Assembly (NCBI RefSeq): GCF_963677565.1
Contig: NZ_OY781981.1
Coordinates: forward strand, 3,712,001-3,776,000
Source of the DNA: an uncultured Draconibacterium sp.
Lineage (GTDB): Bacteria; Bacteroidota; Bacteroidia; Bacteroidales; Prolixibacteraceae
DNA: 64,000 nucleotides
Reading direction: 5' to 3'
The position numbers were made by a program, and so were the translations under genes. Each line of letters starts with the position of its first letter. Within the stretch, counting starts at the first letter, position 1. Positions 54,384-61,766 of this stretch are shown piece by piece. The notes beneath the pieces were generated by a model that was not told the origin of the DNA, made no database searches, and saw only the letters and a list, made by a program, of their open reading frames with translations.

Positions 54384-55217
54384 ATGAGCAATATCGTTTA
54401 TCTGAACGGAGAATTTATAGCAGCCGATGACGCAAAGATCTCTCCAAACGACCGTGGATTTCTGTTTGCCGACGGTGTTTACGAAGTGGCCAAATACTAC
54501 AATGGCAAAGCTTTTCGTTTTCAGGATCATTTGGAGCGTTTAAACCGCAGTTTAAAAGAGATTGGTATTGCTTACAATACTGAAAAGCTCGAGGTAGTTT
54601 TTATGGAACTCATTAAGCAAAACGATATGCTTGACAAGCACGCCGGTATTTATCTGCAAATTTCGCGCGGTGCGTCTAAGCGCACACATAATTTTCCGGA
54701 TAATATTACTCCAACGGTTTATGCTTATGCTTTTGATTTGCCTTCTGCATTCGAAAAGCTGGAGAACGGGATTAAAGTGATTACCCGCGACGATATTCGC
54801 TGGCAACGCTGCGACATTAAATCGGTGTCGTTGCTGCCCAATACTATGCTTTATAACGAAGCACACCAAAGCGGGGCAGGAGAGTGTATTCTTATTCGCG
54901 ACGGATTTGTCACAGAAGCAACACATTCAAGCGTACTGTGTGTAAAAAATGGCGCAGTAGTTACACGTCCGTTATCGAACCTTATTTTACCGGGAATTAC
55001 CCGAAAAGTAATTATGGAACTGTGCGCTGCCAATAATATCCCAGTTGAGGAGCGCCTGTACACCAAAGAAGAGCTTTACAAAATGGACGAAGTTTTCATT
55101 GCAGGTACCGGCAGCGAAATTTGTCCGGTTGTTCAAATCGAGGACAAATTGATTGGCAACGGAAAACTTGGGGAAACGACGCGTTTGTTGCAAAAGTTGT
55201 TTTTTGAGTTGGTGTAA
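54384..55217 (+). CDS. Class IV PLP aminotransferase (D-amino-acid-aminotransferase-like)
   Basis: A 277-residue class IV aminotransferase. ISPNDRGFLFADGVYEV, KSVSLLPNTMLYNEAHQSG (Lys for PLP), TEATHSSVLCV and GITRKVIMELC are fold landmarks that fit D-alanine aminotransferase better than branched-chain or ADC lyase members. The product could supply D-glutamate or D-alanine for peptidoglycan. Specificity is inferred. Confidence 0.88.
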   Translation: MSNIVYLNGEFIAADDAKISPNDRGFLFADGVYEVAKYYNGKAFRFQDHLERLNRSLKEIGIAYNTEKLEVVFMELIKQNDMLDKHAGIYLQISRGASKRTHNFPDNITPTVYAYAFDLPSAFEKLENGIKVITRDDIRWQRCDIKSVSLLPNTMLYNEAHQSGAGECILIRDGFVTEATHSSVLCVKNGAVVTRPLSNLILPGITRKVIMELCAANNIPVEERLYTKEELYKMDEVFIAGTGSEICPVVQIEDKLIGNGKLGETTRLLQKLFFELV

Positions 55218-55234
55218 ATTCTCGAAAACATTAA

Positions 55235-55521
55235 TTCTTGCAAACTTGCATGAATAAAACTGACGGTTGATTTTATTCCTGCAAATCTAATCAGAGTATT
55301 TTAATTGCAGATTTTGTTCTCGCATTTTTGCGCGAACGATTCAGACTGTTTTTTTTCTTCATGCGAAATTGAACAGCCAATCTTGACGATTGATTTACAT
55401 CTTGCTAAACTGCATGGACAATCCTGATGATTTATTTTCTTCTTGTAAAATTGCACGTACAATTCTGATAGCTTATTTGCTTCGTGCAAGATTGCATGAA
55501 CTTTATGGTTATGAAGTCTTG
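55235..55521. repeat. Seven diverged tandem repeats with exact 41-bp period
   Basis: Unit starts at 55235, 55276, 55317, 55358, 55399, 55440 and 55481 are each 41 bp apart. Units share a core like TTCTTGCAAAATTGCATG, then roughly ACAATCCTGATGATTTATTTT, but differ at many positions. No ORF is carried. The array fills the whole gap between the convergent aminotransferase and aldo/keto reductase genes. Confidence 0.8.
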
Positions 55522-55523
55522 CT

Positions 55524-56519
55524 TTATAAGTCTAAAACCAATTGCTTGAGATGAAATGCAATTTGTTTTTGATCGTTATCAGTGAGCAGAACATCCATTG
55601 CTTTCAGGTTTTCCAATACCTGCTTTTCATTTCGTACGCCGGCAAGCACGCAGGTGATCCCGGGTTGGTTCATGGTCCAGTTTAAAACCAGTTGAGCCAT
55701 AGTTGCCTTTTGGGTTTCAGCAATCGGTTTTATTTTATCCAAAAATGCATTAATTCGCGACAAATTGGGCTCCTTAAAGAACGAAGTAGTAGGTCGATGA
55801 TCGCCCTCTGCAAATTTATAATCTGCAGTAATTTTACCCGTCAAAACGCCTCTTTGCAGCGGGCTGTAGGCAATAATTGCTTTATCATTGGCCATGCAGT
55901 AGGGCACCACTTCATCTTCAATACCGCGGTTAATCATGCTGTACGGAACCTGGTTCGATAAAAGCTTGAAATACTTTTCCGCTTTCTCCATTTCGTTCAT
56001 CGAATAATTGCTCACGCCACCGGCACGTATTTTCCCTTGATCTTTCAGGATTTCCAACGCTTCCATAGTTTCTTCCACAGGGGTTGAACAGTCGGGCCAG
56101 TGTTGCTGATAAAGATCGATGTAGTCAGTGCCAAGTCGTCGTAAACTATCCTCGCACTCTTTTATTATGCTTTCTTTGCTTCCCAATCGATAGAGGCTTA
56201 CCTCATTCCCCTGGTTGTCGAAAGTTTTCTCGTAATGCACATGCCTCGATTTCCGATCCCATACCAAACCAAACTTGGTTAACAGTTCAACTTTGTTGCG
56301 TTTGCCTTTTATGGCTTTCCCTACAAACTCTTCGCTTTGCCCAAAACCGTAAACAGGTGCGGTATCAATGGTTGTCATGCCGTTTGAAATAGCTGCTTCA
56401 ATAGCTTTTACCGACTCATTTTCTTCGGCTCCGCCCCAAAACCAGCCGCCAATGGCCCAGGCTCCAAAAGTTATAGGTGTTATTTTTATGTCTGATCCGG
56501 GTAACTGAACTTTATTCAT
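55524..56519 (-). CDS. Aldo/keto reductase
   Basis: A 331-residue NAD(P)H-dependent oxidoreductase with an (alpha/beta)8 barrel. TFGAWAIGGWFWGG opens it; the catalytic Asp and Tyr lie in TIDTAPVYGFGQSEE, Lys in ELLTKFG and His in DLYQQHWPD. YSPLQRGVLTG and VLAGVRNEKQV form the cofactor site. Substrate is unknown. Confidence 0.92.
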   Translation of the reverse strand: MNKVQLPGSDIKITPITFGAWAIGGWFWGGAEENESVKAIEAAISNGMTTIDTAPVYGFGQSEEFVGKAIKGKRNKVELLTKFGLVWDRKSRHVHYEKTFDNQGNEVSLYRLGSKESIIKECEDSLRRLGTDYIDLYQQHWPDCSTPVEETMEALEILKDQGKIRAGGVSNYSMNEMEKAEKYFKLLSNQVPYSMINRGIEDEVVPYCMANDKAIIAYSPLQRGVLTGKITADYKFAEGDHRPTTSFFKEPNLSRINAFLDKIKPIAETQKATMAQLVLNWTMNQPGITCVLAGVRNEKQVLENLKAMDVLLTDNDQKQIAFHLKQLVLDL

Positions 56520-56568
56520 GATGTTAAACTTTTCGGGTGACTATGTTTCGGGAAGTTAGGTATAAAAT

Positions 56569-58671
56569 TTAACTTATCGAACTCCAGTCGAAGCTTGTAT
56601 CTTTTGATGATAACAGATTTTTAAGAAGCAGTTGATTTTGCTCTTTTTGCAAAAACGGATCGTCGTCAAGAATATCGTTGGCAATGTTTCGGGCTTTCTG
56701 AAGTATCTCACCGTCTTTTCCGAGGTTTGCAATTTTCAAGTCGAAACCCATGCCGCTTTGTTGTGTGCCTTCCAAATCGCCGGGACCACGTAATTTCATG
56801 TCAACTTCGGCAATATCAAAACCATCGTTGGTGCGCACCATGGTTTCCAGTCGTTTGCGACTTTCGGTACTAATTTTATACGACGACATGAGAATACAAT
56901 ATGATTGTTCGGCGCCTCTTCCCACACGGCCGCGCAACTGGTGCAACTGCGACAAACCAAAACGTTCGGCACTTTCAATTATCATAACCGCTGCATTTGG
57001 CACATCAACACCCACTTCAATTACGGTCGTGGCAACCATAATTTGTGTTTCGCCACGTTTAAAAGCCTGCATGGCATTTTCCTTAATGTTGGGTTTCATT
57101 TTCCCGTGCACCATGCTGATCTTGTAATCGGGGAAAGTCTCCGAAATATGCCGATAACCTTCTTCCAGGTTTTTCAGATCCATTTTTTCCGACTCCGAAA
57201 TCAAAGGGTAAACAATATAAACCTGTGTTCCTTTATCAATTTGTTGTTTCAAAAAACGGTTTAACTGCGCTCTTCTGTTCTCGAAAAAGTGCATGGTTTG
57301 TATCGGTTTTCGTCCCGGCGGCAGCTCGTCAATTACCGATACTTCCAGATCGCCATAAACGGTCATCGCCAATGTTCGTGGAATAGGAGTGGCTGTCATT
57401 ACCAAAATATGCGGTGGAATGAGGTCGTTCTTTTTCCAGAGCTTTGCCCGTTGCGCCACACCAAATCGATGTTGCTCGTCAACGATAACAAGTCCCAGCC
57501 GTTTAAAACTAACCGTATCTTCAATTAATGCATGCGTCCCGATAATAATCTGCATTTCGCCCGATTGCAGTGCGGCATGCAATTCGCGACGCTGCTTGGC
57601 TTTTGTCGATCCGGTTAATAGTCCAACATTTATTCCCATTCCATCCACCATTTTCGAGATCGACTGATAGTGTTGTTGGGCCAAAATCTCGGTTGGTGCC
57701 ATTAAACAGCTCTGGAATTCGTTGTCCATAGCAAGCAGCATAGTCATTAATGCCACCAGTGTTTTGCCGCTTCCAACATCGCCCTGCAGTAAACGGTTCA
57801 TCTGTGATGTGCCGTTAACATCGCGCCGGATTTCTTTTATCACCTTTTTCTGTGCGTTAGTGAGTTCAAACGGCAAATACTTTTCGTAAAAAGTATTGAA
57901 GTTGTAACCTACTTTTTCAAAATGAAATCCTTTAAATTTTTGATTCCGATTGTGTCTTAATGCCAGAATTTTCAGTTGTATAAAAAACAGCTCTTCAAAC
58001 TTTAAGCGGAAGGTGGCGTTTTTAAGCTCAATTGGTTTTTCCGGTTTATGTATGGCCGAGAGCGCCTGCTCAAGCGGCATTAATTTTAGCTCGCTTATAA
58101 GGTATTCGGGCAATGTTTCTTTGATCTTTCCTTTTGCCAGTCCCTGCAAAGTGAGCTGAAATTTGTTGATGGTTTTCGAGGTGAGAAACTGTTTTTTCAT
58201 TTTCTCGGTGGTGTTGTAATGCCCCTGGAAAAGCCCGATGGGTTTTAACTGCATTTCCTGCTCGGTTTCCATTTCGGGGTGCACCACGCTAATTCGGCCG
58301 CTAAACAAAGCCGGTTTACCAAAAACAATATAGGTTTTGTTGATGCGGAGTTGCTCTTTTTGCCATTTTATTCCCCTGAACCAAACGAGTTCCATTGTTC
58401 CCGAGTTATCTGAAAAGCGGGCAACAAGCCGCTGTTTGCCACCGGTACCTACAGTTTCCATCGAGCGCAATACGCCTTTCACCTGTATGTATGCCATTTC
58501 TGTATTGATATCGGAAATATTATAAAACTTGGTGCGGTCGATGTATTTATACGGATAATAATAAATCAAATCTCTGAAGGTTTTTATTTTCAGCTCTTTG
58601 AATAAAATTTCCGCACGTTTTGGCCCCATGCCGGGTAAAAATTTTATTTCCTGATCGAGAAATTCTGGCAT
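56569..58671 (-). CDS. recG: ATP-dependent DNA helicase RecG
   Basis: A 700-residue RecG, which remodels stalled forks and Holliday junctions. The N-terminal wedge domain has LPGMGPKRAEILFKEL and an OB fold; the helicase core has Walker A GDVGSGKTLVALMT, DEQHRFG (motif II) and TATPIPRTLAM; the C-terminal part has QLRGRVGRG. I place the start at the ATG at 58671 (MPEFLDQEIKFL); a start at 58686 adds five residues. Confidence 0.96.
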   Translation of the reverse strand: MPEFLDQEIKFLPGMGPKRAEILFKELKIKTFRDLIYYYPYKYIDRTKFYNISDINTEMAYIQVKGVLRSMETVGTGGKQRLVARFSDNSGTMELVWFRGIKWQKEQLRINKTYIVFGKPALFSGRISVVHPEMETEQEMQLKPIGLFQGHYNTTEKMKKQFLTSKTINKFQLTLQGLAKGKIKETLPEYLISELKLMPLEQALSAIHKPEKPIELKNATFRLKFEELFFIQLKILALRHNRNQKFKGFHFEKVGYNFNTFYEKYLPFELTNAQKKVIKEIRRDVNGTSQMNRLLQGDVGSGKTLVALMTMLLAMDNEFQSCLMAPTEILAQQHYQSISKMVDGMGINVGLLTGSTKAKQRRELHAALQSGEMQIIIGTHALIEDTVSFKRLGLVIVDEQHRFGVAQRAKLWKKNDLIPPHILVMTATPIPRTLAMTVYGDLEVSVIDELPPGRKPIQTMHFFENRRAQLNRFLKQQIDKGTQVYIVYPLISESEKMDLKNLEEGYRHISETFPDYKISMVHGKMKPNIKENAMQAFKRGETQIMVATTVIEVGVDVPNAAVMIIESAERFGLSQLHQLRGRVGRGAEQSYCILMSSYKISTESRKRLETMVRTNDGFDIAEVDMKLRGPGDLEGTQQSGMGFDLKIANLGKDGEILQKARNIANDILDDDPFLQKEQNQLLLKNLLSSKDTSFDWSSIS

Positions 58672-58911
58672 GCAGCAAATATACATATTCGCACAAAGTG
58701 CGACAACAGTGAGCTATGATGAAATATTCAAAAAATAATTAACCAAGTTGGGTACAGTTTTTGTTACCAAGCGAAAAGTTACTTATGATAATAAATCTTA
58801 AAAAATGCTATTTCGGGCCGGTAAACGCACGGAAAATCATATTTTTATATTCGATTCGTTTATTTCATGTAATGCGACAGAAAAAATACTACAAATACAT
58901 AAAACAAAGCT

Positions 58912-59613
58912 ATGCCGGAAAAAATTATTCATGTTGAGAACATTGTAAAAACGTATAAGGTTGGAACGCAGGAAGTTCGCGCGCTTCGTTCGGTTTCAAT
59001 TGATATTTTCAAAGGTGAATATGTAGCCATTATGGGCGCCTCGGGTTCGGGAAAATCCACCTTGATGAACATTATTGGCTGCCTGGATACGCCAACCAGC
59101 GGAACTTACGTGTTGAATGGAAAAGATGTGAGCAGCCTTTCTGACGACCGTTTAGCAGAAATCAGAAACTCGGAGATTGGATTTGTTTTCCAGGTATTTA
59201 ACCTTTTACCTCGTAACTCTGCTCTTGAAAATGTGATGTTACCATTGGTTTATGCAGGAAAACGTAAAGCTGAACGCAAGAAAATGGCTGAAGAAACTTT
59301 GGTGGATGTTGGTTTGCAAGACCGTATGGAGCACAAACCCAATGAGTTGTCGGGTGGTCAGCGCCAGCGTGTAGCAATTGCACGGGCGCTGGTAAATAAA
59401 CCGGCTTTGCTTTTAGCCGATGAACCAACGGGTAACCTCGATTCAAAAATATCGGAAGAAATTATGAAGCTGTTTGCTGATATTCACAGAAAAGGCAACA
59501 CTTTAGTAATGGTAACACACGAGGAAGATATTGCAATGCATGCTCATCGTATTATAAGGTTAAAAGACGGAGAAGTTGAGTCGGATATTATTAATGAGAA
59601 CCCGATTTATTAA
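58912..59613 (+). CDS. ABC transporter ATP-binding protein (LolD/MacB-type)
   Basis: A 233-residue ATPase. Walker A is GASGSGKSTLMNIIG, the Q-loop FVFQVFNLLP, the signature LSGGQRQRVAIARAL and Walker B LLADEPTGNLD. The sequence fits the MacB/LolD branch, which powers membrane-bound FtsX-like permeases in lipoprotein or efflux export. No permease gene is adjacent; it ends in its own terminator. Confidence 0.93.
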   Translation: MPEKIIHVENIVKTYKVGTQEVRALRSVSIDIFKGEYVAIMGASGSGKSTLMNIIGCLDTPTSGTYVLNGKDVSSLSDDRLAEIRNSEIGFVFQVFNLLPRNSALENVMLPLVYAGKRKAERKKMAEETLVDVGLQDRMEHKPNELSGGQRQRVAIARALVNKPALLLADEPTGNLDSKISEEIMKLFADIHRKGNTLVMVTHEEDIAMHAHRIIRLKDGEVESDIINENPIY

Positions 59614-59639
59614 CTTTGCACTCCTGTTTACGATTATAT

Positions 59640-59670
59640 ATCCCGAATGGTAAACATCTCGGGATTTTTT
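59640..59670 (+). terminator. Terminator after ABC ATPase gene
   Basis: ATCCCGA (59640-59646)/TCGGGAT (59659-59665) followed by a T run. Confidence 0.85.
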
Positions 59671-59695
59671 ATGTTTCAGAATTAAAAAAATAAAG

Positions 59696-60253
59696 ATGTC
59701 TGGAGAATTTAAAATATATACAAAAACCGGAGACGACGGAACAACAGGGCTGGTTGGTGGTAGCCGTGTTAAAAAATACGATCTGCGGTTAGAAAGCTAC
59801 GGAACCGTTGATGAATTAAATGCAAGCATCGGGGTTATTCGATCGTATGATAATGGCAGCGATGTTGAGGAACTATTGTTGAAAATTCAGAATAAACTTT
59901 TCAACATTGGTTCACGACTTGCATCGGATGAAAAAGGAAAAGAATTTACGGATAAACTGGTAGTAAAAACTGAAGACGTTGAAATGCTTGAGAAAGCAAT
60001 CGATAAATATCATGAAACACTTCCGGAGCTAAGTAATTTTATTCTGCCGGGCGGAGAACTGTCAGCAGCTCAGTGCCATATGGCGCGAACAATTTGCCGA
60101 AGGGCAGAGCGTCGCATACTGGAATTTTCGGAACAAACACCGGTAGAACCGGAACTGATAAAATTCATAAATCGGCTTTCTGATTATCTTTTTGTTCTGG
60201 CACGAAAACTCGGCCACGACAAAGGCATAGCGGAAACAAACTGGAAGTATTAA
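59696..60253 (+). CDS. Cob(I)alamin adenosyltransferase, PduO type
   Basis: A 185-residue ATP:cob(I)alamin adenosyltransferase, which makes adenosylcobalamin. YTKTGDDGTTGLVGGSRV is the ATP-binding N-terminus, and SYGTVDELNASIGVIRS and CRRAERRILEFSE are further signatures. Length is normal for a single-domain PduO-type enzyme. It lies alone between terminators. Confidence 0.95.
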   Translation: MSGEFKIYTKTGDDGTTGLVGGSRVKKYDLRLESYGTVDELNASIGVIRSYDNGSDVEELLLKIQNKLFNIGSRLASDEKGKEFTDKLVVKTEDVEMLEKAIDKYHETLPELSNFILPGGELSAAQCHMARTICRRAERRILEFSEQTPVEPELIKFINRLSDYLFVLARKLGHDKGIAETNWKY

Positions 60254-60345
60254 TATTTTTTTTTACTGAAAGTTTTTTCGTATAGTTTTTTTGTTATATT
60301 CGCGCCAAATAAAAAATCGAGTTTAACCACGTAAATTTTAGGCAC

Positions 60346-60567
60346 ATGTATTGGACTCTGGAATTAGCATCGAAGTTAGAAGATGCGCCCTGGCCGGCAA
60401 CAAAAGACGAATTAATTGATTATGCAATACGTTCTGGCGCTCCGCTTGAAGTAATTGAAAATTTGCAAGAGATTGAAGATGAAGGGGAGATGTATGAAAG
60501 CATCGAGGACATTTGGCCGGATTATCCAAGTAAGGATGATTTCTTTTTTAACGAAGATGAATACTAA
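60346..60567 (+). CDS. DUF2795 family small acidic protein
   Basis: A 73-residue acidic protein, very well conserved in Bacteroidota. APWPATKDELIDYAIRSG is the DUF2795 core, and the tail is strongly acidic (EDIWPDYPSKDDFFFNEDEY). Function unknown. A terminator follows. Confidence 0.9.
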   Translation: MYWTLELASKLEDAPWPATKDELIDYAIRSGAPLEVIENLQEIEDEGEMYESIEDIWPDYPSKDDFFFNEDEY

Positions 60568-60585
60568 GAAGTAACAAATGATAAT

Positions 60586-60620
60586 AAAAAGCATCCGTCG
60601 TTTGACGGGTGCTTTTTTTT
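60586..60620. terminator. Bidirectional terminator between DUF2795 and DsrE genes
   Basis: GCATCCGTC (60591-60599)/GACGGGTGC (60604-60612) with A5 before it and T8 after it serves both the plus-strand DUF2795 gene and the minus-strand DsrE gene. Confidence 0.88.
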
Positions 60621-60629
60621 ATCTTAACT

Positions 60630-61049
60630 CTATAAACTCAATGTTTTCCAGCCATCCTTCAAATATTCCGACAAAGGAATTCCCATTCCTTTTACATCAA
60701 CTTCCAGCGTGGTAAGCTTTTCATCAACCTCATACATTTTAGCACAATATAAACAGGCTTCTGTTTTTACACCGGCTTCCTGCATCTTTTTAATATAATC
60801 CTGAATCATTTCATTCTCAGCGGTAAGTTTTGCCGACGGTCCCCAAATTATCAGAACTACTTCATCAAACCAACCTTGGGTTTTAGCATTGTAAGTATAC
60901 ATAAAAGCCATTTTTTCTGCTACTTCCGGATCGCCACTTGTCCACAGTACTGCCAGTTTGTTTTTATTTTCATCCATTTTTTTGTTGTTATTTGCCATTG
61001 CTACACTACAAATTAGGGTTAATAATAAAAGTATAAAAGTACGTTTCAT
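60630..61049 (-). CDS. Exported DsrE-family protein
   Basis: A 139-residue protein with a Sec signal (CSVAMA near residue 20). LAVLWTSGDPEVAEKMAFMY and VVLIIWGPSAKL are the DsrE/F fold, and CLYCAKMY holds two Cys that could carry sulfur. DsrE proteins normally act in sulfur transfer in the cytoplasm, so an exported form is less usual. Its ATG is 4 bp after the YkgJ gene. Confidence 0.85.
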   Translation of the reverse strand: MKRTFILLLLTLICSVAMANNNKKMDENKNKLAVLWTSGDPEVAEKMAFMYTYNAKTQGWFDEVVLIIWGPSAKLTAENEMIQDYIKKMQEAGVKTEACLYCAKMYEVDEKLTTLEVDVKGMGIPLSEYLKDGWKTLSL

Positions 61050-61053
61050 AATT

Positions 61054-61572
61054 TCAGGTTTTAATATGGTTTACTAATTCTTTTATTGGTATTAAATCAA
61101 ACTCCGAATACTTTGTTAACTTGTTTTTAGCAATAAATTCTTTATTCAACAAAAATAGTTTGCTGTTATATTTATCTTGCGGAAATGTGTTTTCCTCCGT
61201 GAATTCTTCCATGTCAAACTCGGTGAAATTTAGCTCACAAGCCGAAAGTTCCCAGCCGTTGTCCTCATTCATATACAACAACGGAAGTCCATGAGTTCGG
61301 CAGATTACCGGGCGTTCGGCGTAAATCTCGCATGTATGATTATTTAGGAAAATACAAGTTGAATCATTCTTGCCGGTGTTAATTTTTGGTTTGTCTTTTC
61401 GTTTATTTAACGCTTCAACAATGCTGAAAAATTCTAATGGAAAAATACTGTAATCCATACAACACAGGTCGCAGCCTGCTTTACATTTCATATGTTGTTT
61501 GTGCTTGTATTCCAGTTTGTCCGATAATTTATCAATGTTGTTTCGTAGTGTTTTGTATGCTGTAAAATCCAT
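61054..61572 (-). CDS. YkgJ-family cysteine-cluster protein
   Basis: A 172-residue protein with the YkgJ zinc/iron-binding cluster: HMKCKAGCDLCCMDYSIF, CIFLNNHTCEIYAERPVIC, then a Cys in ELSACELNF. Function is unclear; metal binding is the usual inference. It is the first gene of a two-gene minus-strand operon with the exported DsrE protein. Confidence 0.88.
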   Translation of the reverse strand: MDFTAYKTLRNNIDKLSDKLEYKHKQHMKCKAGCDLCCMDYSIFPLEFFSIVEALNKRKDKPKINTGKNDSTCIFLNNHTCEIYAERPVICRTHGLPLLYMNEDNGWELSACELNFTEFDMEEFTEENTFPQDKYNSKLFLLNKEFIAKNKLTKYSEFDLIPIKELVNHIKT

Positions 61573-61720
61573 ATTCTATCAATCATTTATACAATCACAA
61601 AGGTAAGCAATCAAAATAAACGGGTAGAATTACGATGTTGACTCATCTTATAAACAACTAATTTATCTATCATTATAAGAGAAGTGTTCTTTTTTATAAT
61701 TTAGATCGATCAATTAATCG

Positions 61721-61728
61721 TATCTTTG
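61721..61728 (+). promoter_or_regulatory. -7 box of the GH3 gene
   Basis: TATCTTTG fits TAnnTTTG and lies 39 bp before the start. A T-rich stretch stands in for the -33 element. Confidence 0.5.
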
Positions 61729-61766
61729 CGATATGACACAGAATAGAACAGAACAGTAATATTAAA

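Noticed and set aside
55235..55521. CRISPR array
   Set aside because: The repeats are contiguous, diverged and without unique spacers, and no cas gene is present.
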